The notes: generated from the sequence alone by a model not told the origin. Positions 1-6,055 are shown, counted from the stretch's first letter. The stretch is DNA of 12,285 nt from Phycisphaerales bacterium UBA7708 (GCA_002482415.1 DLFY01000232.1:5670-17954); one strand, 5' to 3'. Numbers and translations: made by a program.

Positions 1-1
1 T

Positions 2-109
2 AATCTGTTCTATTGGCTGGCCGGTTTCGGCGTTCCAGAAATTACTGGATACACTCTGTCCGCATATCTCTTGCCGCGACTAAACCTGACGAACCATACA
101 GACGCATAA
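2..109 (+). other. Unassigned open reading frame at the left edge
   Basis: A reading frame on the plus strand is open from the edge to a TAA at 107-109. It would encode about 35 C-terminal residues, hydrophobic and aromatic in part (for example FYWLAGFGVPEITGY). The exact antisense codons are also open on the minus strand and read NFWNAETGQPIEQI, but that frame has no ATG, GTG or TTG after its upstream TAG. I cannot tell which, if either, is coding. If the plus frame is real, it is the end of a gene convergent with the HAD gene. No family recognised. Confidence 0.25.
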
Positions 110-121
110 TCGGGCTGTCAA
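93..121 (-). promoter_or_regulatory. Possible leftward sigma-70 promoter
   Basis: On the minus strand, TTGACA (121-116) is followed after 17 bases by TATGGT (98-93). The -35 is perfect and the -10 matches at four of six positions. It would transcribe leftward out of the window. No convincing start codon or ribosome binding site follows before the edge, and it lies 65 bases beyond the HAD stop, so it may be a chance match. Confidence 0.3.
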
Positions 122-185
122 GGTAAAAATCCCTTATGTCCGGAAAAAGCATTGGTTTAGGCAGAGGTGAACCCGTGCAAATGGA

Positions 186-863
186 CTATGGATTGGCCCC
201 ATTTATCACGTCGTCCGGGACTTCGGCCAGGGAGGGGGCAAAGAAGTCCGCGTTCTGAAGCTGCCGGCGGGCGAACGAGGTGGTCAGGGCCAGGCAGACG
301 GCTCCTGCGGCCTTGGCAGCGGCAACTCCGCTGACGGCATCTTCGACCACCAGGCAGTGTTGCGGAGCAAGTCCGAGTTTACTGGCGGCCAGCAGAAAGA
401 TTTCGGGATTGGGTTTTTTGTGGACGACATCTTCGCCGGTGATGACGGCATCGAACTGATCCGGCGGCAGATGGATTTCGCTGAGATTGCCGATGACCTT
501 GCGGCGGTCGGCACTGGAGGCGATAGCGATTTTTTTACCGAGGAGTCTGCATTTTTCAACAAAGGCGTGAACGCCGGGCAGGGGCTGGAGGCGACCGCGA
601 ATAATGTCCAGATAAATGTCGTAGGTTCTTTTTTTGGCCTGTGTGATGTCGATTTGAAAATGATAGTGTTCGGCTACGCCGCCCAGATAACGATTTTCGC
701 CCATGCCGACAAAGGGAACAAAATCTTCCGGTCGGACCCGCAGTCCCAATTCATCAAACATCATGCAAGCGGCTTTGCAGATAAAAGGTTCGGAATCCAC
801 CAGGACGCCATCCATGTCGAAGATTACGCCGGCGGGGAGTTTGGACTGCGGTTGTTGAGTCAT
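186..863 (-). CDS. HAD-superfamily hydrolase, beta-phosphoglucomutase-like (225 aa)
   Basis: Predicted cytoplasmic phosphatase or phosphomutase of the haloacid dehalogenase superfamily, subfamily IA. Motif I is DMDGVLVDS with the nucleophile Asp16 and the acid/base Asp18. Motif II is the serine pair in IASSAD (Ser116/117). Motif III is the lysine pair in HKKPNPEIF (149-150). Motif IV is VVEDAVSG (Glu174, Asp175), which binds magnesium. Residues of about 25-95 form the helical C1 cap. The length (225 aa) is usual for beta-phosphoglucomutase, sugar-phosphate phosphatase and phosphoglycolate phosphatase relatives. The substrate cannot be assigned from sequence alone, and no sugar-utilisation gene lies nearby. 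The ATG at 863 is supported by AAGGA eight bases upstream. An intrinsic-terminator-like hairpin ends 24 bases before the start codon, which suggests premature termination control. No clear terminator follows the gene. Confidence 0.93.
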   Translation of the reverse strand: MTQQPQSKLPAGVIFDMDGVLVDSEPFICKAACMMFDELGLRVRPEDFVPFVGMGENRYLGGVAEHYHFQIDITQAKKRTYDIYLDIIRGRLQPLPGVHAFVEKCRLLGKKIAIASSADRRKVIGNLSEIHLPPDQFDAVITGEDVVHKKPNPEIFLLAASKLGLAPQHCLVVEDAVSGVAAAKAAGAVCLALTTSFARRQLQNADFFAPSLAEVPDDVINGANP

Positions 864-886
864 AGCTGCATTCCTTCTTGATAGAT

Positions 887-920
887 AAAAAAAGGGGAGA
901 GCGAACGGCTCTCCCTTTTT
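887..920 (-). terminator. Intrinsic terminator hairpin just upstream of the HAD gene
   Basis: GGGAGAGC (895-902) pairs with GCTCTCCC (908-915) around the five-base loop GAACG. A seven-base A run (887-893) and a five-base T run (916-920) flank it, so it can terminate on either strand. On the minus strand the U tract is the longer one and ends 24 bases before the HAD start codon, so a leftward transcript must pass through it to express that gene. On the plus strand there is no gene for it to serve. Confidence 0.75.
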
Positions 921-1061
921 CAGAATGGCTCTTCTCGTATCGGTTTTAGCGTCGTTACTGGTCGCCTAAGGATTACGATCTGCCTTGTGTGTCAGCACTC
1001 AAGATTCAGCGATTCAGGAGTCTGCTAAAATAGCCTTTTGGGTTATTGATTAAGAGCCATT
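887..1061 (-). promoter_or_regulatory. Candidate structured leader / attenuator of the HAD gene
   Basis: AATGGCTCTT (924-933) and AAGAGCCATT (1052-1061) are a perfect 10-bp inverted repeat 118 bases apart, so they could close one RNA domain. Inside it, on the minus strand, TTTTAGC can pair with GCTAAAA, and short stems CTG/CAG and TCGC/GCGA can form within that. The closing strand AAGAGCC is nearly repeated in the terminator arm GAGAGCC, so the 5' strand GGCTCT could pair with either. Mutually exclusive pairing of this sort is typical of riboswitch or attenuator leaders. I do not recognise a known riboswitch class and found no convincing promoter on the minus strand between here and 1158. A free-standing structured RNA ending at the terminator (for example 6S-like) is an alternative. 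Confidence 0.45.
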
Positions 1062-1158
1062 GTATGTCATTGTTTGAGTTTCCTTATCCTGTATGTTTCT
1101 ACGAAATGTATCGGCCAGCGGTTTGAAAAAGGTTTAATAAAAAGCGGGCAAAAAAATG

Positions 1159-1244
1159 AAAAAAAAAGACCGCCTGCGGCTTAGAAGGAGGAAGAAGCCG
1201 GGGAGGCTTCTCAGGGCTACAACCACAGGCGGCAGAAGGAGCTT
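1159..1244 (-). ncRNA. Candidate small structured RNA with its own promoter and terminator (about 85 nt)
   Basis: Predicted transcript starts near 1244 and ends in a nine-base U tract (1167-1159). CCGCCUGUGG (1232-1223) pairs with CCGCAGGCGG (1179-1170) as a 10-bp stem with one G-U pair; this stem also serves as the terminator. It encloses a second perfect 7-bp hairpin, AGAAGCC (1211-1205) with GGCUUCU (1199-1193), loop UCCCC. CUCCUUCU occurs twice: in the unpaired 5' tail (1241-1234) and in the 3' side of the internal loop (1190-1183). This motif is complementary to Shine-Dalgarno sequences and resembles the 3' end of 16S rRNA. Pyrimidine-rich unpaired loops of this kind are known in small RNAs that block ribosome binding sites. 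No open reading frame with a ribosome binding site fits inside. I do not recognise an RNA family; the antisense-regulator role is inferred. Confidence 0.65.
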
Positions 1245-1250
1245 AATAGT

Positions 1251-1279
1251 ATAGTATCAGATTGGGCCTGCGGTGTCAA
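1251..1279 (-). promoter_or_regulatory. Strong sigma-70-type promoter of the small RNA
   Basis: On the minus strand a perfect TTGACA (1279-1274) is followed by exactly 17 bases and TACTAT (1256-1251), five of six matches to the -10 consensus. The expected transcription start is near 1244, directly before the structured RNA. Promoter, RNA and terminator therefore form one unit of about 120 bases. Confidence 0.7.
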
Positions 1280-1377
1280 GGGTTCCCGGAGGAAAAACTG
1301 AAAATATTTTAAACAAAACGGGGTGTCTTTCAAAAGGGATAAATAAGGATTACACGGTGTTTGTGGCGTGAGAGATG

Positions 1378-1704
1378 TTAAACAGTTGTTTTGCTTCCCA
1401 CGGTATCCATCTGCCATGTTTTACGGGGATTATACAGCAGATACAGGCTTGTACAAAGCCATGCGAATTGGACATAATAATCGAGGGCGTCGGGGTCTGC
1501 CATAAGCCACCTTTCGAGACGGTGGATATAGCGTTTTTCGAGGTCGCCATCGTGCATCCGGAGAATGAGCTGGCCCAGGCGAATCCATCGGGGATTTTCA
1601 TCGGTGTCCTGATCGGATGAAAGGGAATCAGCGCCGGGATCCTGGACTTCAAAGGATTCGTCGAGTGATTTTAATAACTCATTTTCAAGTTCTTTTGGGT
1701 CCAC
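1378..1704 (-). CDS. Short FecR/anti-sigma-like protein (108 aa)
   Basis: The first 35 residues are acidic (rich in Glu and Asp). Residues of about 40-95 contain the pattern LGQLILRMHDGDLEKRYIHR, then a WLMADPDALDYYVQF-type stretch. This resembles the N-terminal region of FecR-domain/anti-sigma-type proteins common in Planctomycetota, where a short helical segment with a 'DP.A..YY' motif precedes a membrane helix and a large periplasmic part. Here no membrane helix or FecR domain follows: the protein ends after KTTV, and the next frames downstream carry no continuation. It may be a small cytoplasmic regulator or a truncated remnant. The start is GTG at 1704, with AAGGG eight bases upstream. 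A promoter lies at 1758-1786. No partner ECF sigma factor gene is visible in the window. Function is inferred only from the pattern. Confidence 0.65.
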   Translation of the reverse strand: MDPKELENELLKSLDESFEVQDPGADSLSSDQDTDENPRWIRLGQLILRMHDGDLEKRYIHRLERWLMADPDALDYYVQFAWLCTSLYLLYNPRKTWQMDTVGSKTTV

Positions 1705-1757
1705 AAATTGCGCCCTTATATGCGGGACACACAGAGGCTGTTTCCTTTGATAGAAAC

Positions 1758-1786
1758 ATCTTAAGCTGCCGGCATCTATTTGTCAA
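1758..1786 (-). promoter_or_regulatory. Promoter of the FecR-like gene
   Basis: On the minus strand TTGACA (1786-1781) is followed after 17 bases by TAAGAT (1763-1758). The -35 is perfect and the -10 has four of six matches. Transcription would begin near 1751, giving a leader of about 47 bases before the GTG at 1704. A perfect dyad (1787-1804) abuts the -35 element. Confidence 0.5.
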
Positions 1787-1804
1787 ACAATCTATCGAGA
1801 TTGT
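1787..1804. repeat. Perfect dyad ACAATCT-ATCG-AGATTGT beside the promoter
   Basis: Seven-base arms with a four-base centre directly abut the -35 box of the FecR-like gene's promoter, where a repressor or activator could bind. On the plus strand the hairpin is followed by CTTTATTTTTAT, so it could also act as a terminator, but no plus-strand gene ends here. An operator is the more economical reading. Confidence 0.45.
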
Positions 1805-1913
1805 CTTTATTTTTATATAAAACTCTATTTCAGATTTCGACTGATTTGCGAGGATTGTTTAAGGTAAGTTTGATATTTTCGCAGAATGAGGGTGCGCTGC
1901 GGTAAATGAGCAA

Positions 1914-1944
1914 GGGCTGGAATACCGTGTTGGTGTTCCAGCCC
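1914..1944 (-). terminator. Hairpin terminator downstream of PEP carboxykinase
   Basis: GGGCTGGAA (1914-1922) pairs with TTCCAGCCC (1936-1944). After one mismatch ACC/GGT extends the stem, leaving a five-base loop. It begins 28 bases past the carboxykinase stop codon. On the minus strand the following bases, TTGCTCATTT, are only partly U-rich, so termination may be incomplete or the hairpin may mainly protect the mRNA 3' end. Confidence 0.55.
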
Positions 1945-1971
1945 CTGGAGATAGTGATTCTCTATTCCGGC

Positions 1972-3843
1972 TTATTTCAGATCCATCGGGCTGATGGTAT
2001 CGCCGTATTTGGCTTTGGCTGTTTCGAGGCGTTTGCGAATGGCTGCGAAGGTGTCATAGACCATCTTGGGCGTATCGGAGACCTTGGCCTTGTAGATGGC
2101 TTCAACGCGATCATACTTGGCGATCAGGTTCGGAATCCGAATCGTAAACTGCTTGATGTAAGCCTCTTTGGTGTAACCAGCATTCAGCTTGCTCTTGAAC
2201 AGCGGGGCAAGGTCTTCGTATTTGGGAATCCAGCCGGTTGGGGTCTTGAGAGCGTCCACATCGTTATGCACCCGCAGTTCGGCCCACAGCACCCAGACCA
2301 TCTTGTCGAGTTTGCCGTTGAGGAACTTGCCGTTTTCATCCCGCAGGAAGTAGTTGACCGAGAAGATCAGCGGCGGATTTTTTACGCCTTTGGCAAAGTC
2401 CAGGTTGTTCTGGATGTATTTGCCCAGCGGGATGGAGACGAAATCCTGGTTGGCCATGATATTGAATGTCCGCACGCCCTGTTTGCCCAGCGTTGCGGCG
2501 GTGGTTTCCGATTCAATCGAGGCGCCCTTGGCGATGATGCCTTCGGTCCAGTCAAAGGCCTGTTCGACGGGCACGAGGGTGTCGCTGTCGCGGCCGCCGT
2601 AGATAACGCCGCCAACGGGTACGCCGGCGGGATTATTGGCCTCTTTATCGAGATTGGCCAGCGCCGACAGGCGAATGGTGTAGCGGGCATTCTTGTGGGC
2701 CGGCGGCAGCGGTTTGCCTTCGGCGTCGGTTTTGCCCTTGTGCCAGGGGCCGTTGAAGCTGTCGCCCTGTTCGGGCAGTTCACAGCCCATGCCGGGCCAG
2801 TAGGGCATACCGTCTTTAATCAGGACGTTGCCGAAGATAACTTCGCCCGGCGTGGTGAGAGCTTTGTAAATGACCGGGTCATCTTTGGCGTTGACGTCTT
2901 CGATGATGCCGAAAATACCCTGTTCGACATTGGCGGTGTGCATCACGCCGTTATGTTTGCGGAGGTAGGCGATGTCGTCGCCGATGATGGTTTGTCCGGG
3001 CAGCATGGCCGTGGATGTTTTGCCGCAGGCCGAGGGGAAGGCGCCGGTGAAATAAGTGATGCGGTTGTTTGGGCCTTTGGCACCCATGATGAACATGTGT
3101 TCGGCCAGCCAGCCTTCCTTGCTGGCTTTCTGAATCGCCAGCCGCAGGGCCAGCTTTTTGAGGCCGACGGTGTTGCCGGCGTACTGGGTGTTGACCGAGT
3201 AAACCATATTGTCGGTCAGATCGATGTACACACGGCGCTGCTGCCAGTTTTTGCTGCAGCCGTTTTCATCCACTTCGCCTTCACTGTGCAGGAAGCGGAA
3301 GAATTCCTCGGTCGGCTTGAGTTTTTTAAACTGCTCGTAGCCGGGGCGATACAGGATGCTTTCGCTGTGGGCGACATAGGGGGAGTCTGTAATCTGGATG
3401 CAGGAGATGGAAAAGTCGGAGCCGGTGGGGCACAGGCACCAGAAGCAGACCAGCATTTTCCGGCCCTTCATCGCGCCTTTCAGGAAGCCTTTGACTTCGG
3501 ACAGGCCGCCTTCGCGTTCGATGGAATTGAGGCTTTCGCCCAGGTCCATGCCTTTGGGCAGGAGGTAGCGTGTGCTGAAAGTGTCGCGTCCCTGGTCATT
3601 GAGGCCGTCGAAGTGGTAGGTGTGGCCGGGGGGCTTCAGAGGCTTTTCGCCGCCGGACAAGGCCCACTTTCGAATCGTGGCCATATCGTCGGCACTGTCA
3701 GTAAAGACGACGACTTCGGCCGGTTCGGCCAATTCAATGGCCTCGGCCACGAAAGCGTGCATCTTCGGGTTGGCAATTGCCGCCAGTCGGGCGTAATTGT
3801 CCGCGGAAAGCTTCTGTTGCAAAAATCCAGCTACATTTTCCAC
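1972..3843 (-). CDS. pckG: Phosphoenolpyruvate carboxykinase, GTP-dependent (623 aa)
   Basis: Catalyses the interconversion of oxaloacetate plus GTP with phosphoenolpyruvate, CO2 and GDP, the entry step of gluconeogenesis or, in reverse, anaplerotic carboxylation; cytoplasmic. The GTP-type P-loop FPSACGKTS is at 269-277, with the family's reactive cysteine at 273. The kinase-2 motif IIGDDIAYL (286-294) carries the metal-binding aspartates. GLKKLALRLA (227-236) and AEHM (His249) supply the expected manganese-binding lysine and histidine. RPGYEQF (166-172) and the GGRDSDT..PV block (416-426), followed by SIESETTAATLG, fit bacterial and archaeal GTP enzymes. The ATP-type enzyme has a different P-loop. 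Length is normal, with no frameshift. The start is GTG at 3843 with AGGAG seven bases upstream. It appears to be transcribed alone, from the promoter at 3898-3927 to the hairpin at 1914-1944. Confidence 0.97.
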   Translation of the reverse strand: MENVAGFLQQKLSADNYARLAAIANPKMHAFVAEAIELAEPAEVVVFTDSADDMATIRKWALSGGEKPLKPPGHTYHFDGLNDQGRDTFSTRYLLPKGMDLGESLNSIEREGGLSEVKGFLKGAMKGRKMLVCFWCLCPTGSDFSISCIQITDSPYVAHSESILYRPGYEQFKKLKPTEEFFRFLHSEGEVDENGCSKNWQQRRVYIDLTDNMVYSVNTQYAGNTVGLKKLALRLAIQKASKEGWLAEHMFIMGAKGPNNRITYFTGAFPSACGKTSTAMLPGQTIIGDDIAYLRKHNGVMHTANVEQGIFGIIEDVNAKDDPVIYKALTTPGEVIFGNVLIKDGMPYWPGMGCELPEQGDSFNGPWHKGKTDAEGKPLPPAHKNARYTIRLSALANLDKEANNPAGVPVGGVIYGGRDSDTLVPVEQAFDWTEGIIAKGASIESETTAATLGKQGVRTFNIMANQDFVSIPLGKYIQNNLDFAKGVKNPPLIFSVNYFLRDENGKFLNGKLDKMVWVLWAELRVHNDVDALKTPTGWIPKYEDLAPLFKSKLNAGYTKEAYIKQFTIRIPNLIAKYDRVEAIYKAKVSDTPKMVYDTFAAIRKRLETAKAKYGDTISPMDLK

Positions 3844-3897
3844 TTGGTTTCTCCTGCATTAAGGATTCTTAAAAACAATAGGCACAAAATCCGCGAC

Positions 3898-3927
3898 ATT
3901 GTAGTTACTTAAATGCGTTCAAGTCAA
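3898..3927 (-). promoter_or_regulatory. Promoter of the PEP carboxykinase gene
   Basis: On the minus strand TTGACT (3927-3922) is followed after 18 bases by TACAAT (3903-3898). Both boxes match the sigma-70 consensus at five of six positions. The predicted start near 3891 leaves a leader of about 48 bases before the GTG. Confidence 0.6.
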
Positions 3928-4096
3928 TCGATTTTTGATACATTTCTGGATATTTTTTAAATAATAGACTCATTTATAGGACGATTGGCAGATGAAAAGC
4001 TTTGTCATTGTTTCTAAGACATTGATATATATAGGATTATGTCGCAGTTGCAGAGGCGGCAAGAAATAAAGCGGATGTGCAATATCATAAATGGGG

Positions 4097-4120
4097 GTAT
4101 CGATCAAAAAAACACGATAC
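4097..4120. repeat. Dyad GTATCG-N12-CGATAC
   Basis: Perfect six-base arms are separated by 12 A-rich bases, 14 bases upstream of the TTGACA at 4135. The position suits a regulator binding site for the rightward promoter. Arms this short can occur by chance in A/T-rich DNA. Confidence 0.3.
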
Positions 4121-4134
4121 AAAAAATATAAGGA

Positions 4135-4163
4135 TTGACAGCGAAGAAGAAATTTGATAAATA
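4135..4163 (+). promoter_or_regulatory. Possible distal promoter of the efflux operon
   Basis: A perfect TTGACA (4135-4140) is followed after 17 bases by TAAATA, only three of six matches to the -10 consensus; shifted alternatives in the same A/T-rich stretch are no better spaced. If used, the leader before the first efflux gene would be close to 390 bases. Confidence 0.35.
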
Positions 4164-4308
4164 ATCATTTGAAATGAACGTTTTAAATGTTTGTTGGCAA
4201 AATTAAAAAAGTGGAGTCAGAAAAGGTAAAAATCTAAAATCCAGTTCGAGCAGCAATTTTTGAATTGCGTTTCCGGCCTGAATCACACGTTCTGTGGTAT
4301 TTTCTAAT

Positions 4309-4336
4309 TTGCTTTGCAGTGTGCGGCCTATATAAT
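4309..4336 (+). promoter_or_regulatory. Possible proximal promoter of the efflux operon
   Basis: A perfect -10 TATAAT (4331-4336) lies 16 bases after TTGCTT, a weak -35 (three of six matches). Such promoters often need an activator. Transcription would start near 4343, about 210 bases before the channel gene, so that the two upstream reading frames are in the mRNA. Confidence 0.4.
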
Positions 4337-4390
4337 TTCAACCAATTGTATCTCCGGAACGACATACTATCACCACAAGGGCTTTGTCAG

Positions 4391-4432
4391 ATGATTAAAC
4401 GTGTGCGGTATTGTTATACCCAGCGGGTATGA
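4391..4432 (+). CDS. Upstream reading frame 1, possible leader peptide (13 aa)
   Basis: Reads MIKRVRYCYTQRV, basic and aromatic. AAGGG lies nine bases upstream of its ATG. Its stop TGA overlaps the ATG of the next small frame as ATGA. The perfect inverted repeat 4416-4430 covers its last codons. It could be a translated leader that senses ribosome progress, as in attenuation systems of some resistance and efflux genes. There is no homology evidence; function is inferred from position only. Confidence 0.35.
   Translation: MIKRVRYCYTQRV
4416..4430. repeat. Perfect inverted repeat ATACCC-AGC-GGGTAT
   Basis: Six-base arms with a three-base centre lie about 120 bases before the channel gene. The similarity between half-sites extends outward imperfectly, about 10 of 14 bases per side (4408-4438). 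It may be a regulator operator downstream of the promoter, or an RNA hairpin that hides the start codon of upstream frame 2, since that ATG (4429-4431) is in its right arm. Confidence 0.45.
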
Positions 4433-4542
4433 TTATTCTGCGAGCAAAAGAAGCCCGTGGTCAAGCTGCTGTACTGAGCCGCGACGAAGCGGAAAATGGC
4501 AAGCAAGATCAGTGTATGCATTGTCGGCGGAATGAAAGATAA
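4429..4542 (+). CDS. Upstream reading frame 2 (37 aa)
   Basis: Starts within the ATGA overlap with frame 1 and ends with TAA at 4540-4542, directly on the Shine-Dalgarno AAGGA (4541-4545) of the channel gene. The start overlap and the stop position would allow translation to pass from frame 1 to frame 2 to the channel gene. The peptide is hydrophilic, begins MIILRAKEAR and ends with a CMHC cluster and RRNER. No signal peptide and no recognised family. It may be non-coding; the support is the arrangement only. Confidence 0.3.
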   Translation: MIILRAKEARGQAAVLSRDEAENGKQDQCMHCRRNER

Positions 4543-4552
4543 GGATAGAGAT

Positions 4553-6055
4553 ATGGTAGACCTCAGTAGAAAAACAGGCATTCGCTCTTTTCGCATGCTG
4601 GATGTGATAATCCCTGTGTTGACTGTCGGCCTTGTCGCGGCGATGCAGGGGTGTACCGTGGGCAAAGATTATCAGCAGCCGAAATTGGATGTGCCGGAGC
4701 AGTGGTCGCAGGACTCGGCGGGGATGTTTGCCGTCGGAGCCGACCCCAACATGGCCGGCTGGTGGACGATATTTGGAGATTCTCAACTCAATGAGCTGAT
4801 TCAGCAGGCCCTGGTGGAAAATCGTTCTGTGCAGGCGGCGGTGTATCGATTGCAAGCCTCTCGGGCGATGTGGGATTATGCCGCGGGGCAATATTATCCC
4901 ACTGTGGACGCGACGGGATCTTATGGTCGTATCAAGGTCGGCAAAGACGGCATGACACAGTCGCGTGACGAAATCGATCCAATCAATCTGCATTCCGGCG
5001 GATTTGATTTTTTGTGGGAAATTGATTTGTTCGGCCGCATCAAGCGGTCGGTGGAATCCGCCGAGGCGTCCTATCAGGCTTCCGTGGAAGATTACCGCGA
5101 TGTGATGGTGACGCTGCTGGCCGAGGTATGCCGCAATTACATTGAACTGCGGACCATTCAGGCCCGGATTGTCTATACCCGTGAAAACATTGATATCCAG
5201 CAGCGGACGCTGGAGTTAACTAAAAGCCGGTTTCAATTTGAGTTGGCTCCCGAACTGGACGTGCGGCAGGCCGAATCCAACCTGGCCAGCACCAAATCGG
5301 AACTGCATGTGCTCAAGATTTCAGAGGCCGCGGCGATGCATCGTCTGGGTGTGCTGCTGGGCCGGATGCCCGCGTCGCTCAAAGACAGCCTGGAGACGTT
5401 CAAGGCGATGCCGACGATCAGCCGGCAGGCTGTTGTCGGTGTACCTGCGGATGTGCTTCGCAATCGACCCGATATTCGTCGCGCCGAGCGGCAGCTTGCG
5501 GCACAGACGGCCCGGATTGGTGTGGCGACGGCGGATTTGTATCCTTCGCTGCAACTGGTCGGCACGTTTGAAATTCAATCCCGCCAACTGAGCGGTTTGG
5601 GCAATATTCATAATCAGGCCTATTCGGTCGGTCCCGGGCTGCGTTGGAATCTCTTTGACGGCAATCGCATTCGCAATGTGATCAAGATGGAAGAGGCGTC
5701 GGCGGGGGAATTGCTGGCCACCTGGGAAAATACAGTCCTGCTGGCAGCCGAAGATGTGGAAAACGCGATTGTTTCCTATAGTCAGCAGCAGCAGCGTCAG
5801 GCCCTTCTGGCCGAATCGGTTCAGGCCTCGGTACGGTCGGTGGAACTGGTGGATAATCTCTATCAGACCGGGCTGACGGATTTCCAGAATGTCCTGGTTA
5901 CCCAGCGGTCGCTGTTTGTGCAGCAGGATCAGCTTGCCGCCAGTCAGGGCGAGGTGCTGCAGTCCCTGGTGCGGCTCTATAAAGGCTTCGGCGGCGGCTG
6001 GCAGATTTCTGAAACACAAGAAACTGTCGCACAGGCCCAACCGGCGATGCATTAA
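4553..6055 (+). CDS. RND efflux outer-membrane channel lipoprotein, NodT/OprM family (500 aa)
   Basis: Outer-membrane component of a tripartite efflux pump (TolC-like trimeric channel). The N terminus is a basic segment, a hydrophobic stretch (about 16-30) and Cys34 in AAMQGCTVGKDYQQP; the 'GCTVGxDYxxP' start of the mature protein is the NodT/OprM signature. The lipobox is atypical (Met-Gln-Gly before Cys), so lipidation is probable but not certain. Two outer-membrane efflux repeats follow, with the family patterns GWWTIFGDSQLNELI and FDFLWEIDLFGRI in the first and RPDIRRAERQLAAQTARIGVATADLYPSL in the second. I chose the ATG at 4553, which has AAGGA seven bases upstream, over the in-frame ATGs at 4496 and 4532, which have no ribosome binding site. 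First gene of the operon; the adaptor gene starts 54 bases after its stop. Drug substrates are not predictable. Confidence 0.93.
   Translation: MVDLSRKTGIRSFRMLDVIIPVLTVGLVAAMQGCTVGKDYQQPKLDVPEQWSQDSAGMFAVGADPNMAGWWTIFGDSQLNELIQQALVENRSVQAAVYRLQASRAMWDYAAGQYYPTVDATGSYGRIKVGKDGMTQSRDEIDPINLHSGGFDFLWEIDLFGRIKRSVESAEASYQASVEDYRDVMVTLLAEVCRNYIELRTIQARIVYTRENIDIQQRTLELTKSRFQFELAPELDVRQAESNLASTKSELHVLKISEAAAMHRLGVLLGRMPASLKDSLETFKAMPTISRQAVVGVPADVLRNRPDIRRAERQLAAQTARIGVATADLYPSLQLVGTFEIQSRQLSGLGNIHNQAYSVGPGLRWNLFDGNRIRNVIKMEEASAGELLATWENTVLLAAEDVENAIVSYSQQQQRQALLAESVQASVRSVELVDNLYQTGLTDFQNVLVTQRSLFVQQDQLAASQGEVLQSLVRLYKGFGGGWQISETQETVAQAQPAMH

Larger units (their letters stand above)
3928..4390. 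other. AT-rich divergent intergenic region
   Basis: This stretch separates the leftward carboxykinase gene from the rightward efflux operon. I see no protein-coding frame with a plausible start. It contains a dyad (4097-4120) and two candidate rightward promoters (4135-4163 and 4309-4336), described separately. The rest is low-complexity A/T-rich sequence in which I see nothing further. Confidence 0.6.

Noticed and set aside
357..881. A 174-codon plus-strand reading frame opposite the HAD gene
   Set aside because: The minus-strand gene has all four HAD motifs and a good ribosome binding site; the plus frame has neither.
924..1061. tRNA gene or known riboswitch in the structured region before the HAD gene
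   Set aside because: No T-loop/anticodon cloverleaf can be drawn, and the interior lacks the conserved cores of the riboswitch classes I can recall. Kept only as an unclassified structured leader.
1906..3912. A 668-codon plus-strand reading frame covering the PEP carboxykinase gene
   Set aside because: It is exactly antisense to a gene with complete GTP-PEPCK motifs. The peptide has no recognisable family and reads like the mirror of biased codons. Long antisense frames are common opposite genes with biased third positions.
4496..4552. Longer N terminus of the channel protein from the ATG at 4496
   Set aside because: No ribosome binding site precedes it. The ATG at 4553 has AAGGA at ideal spacing and gives a normal signal sequence.
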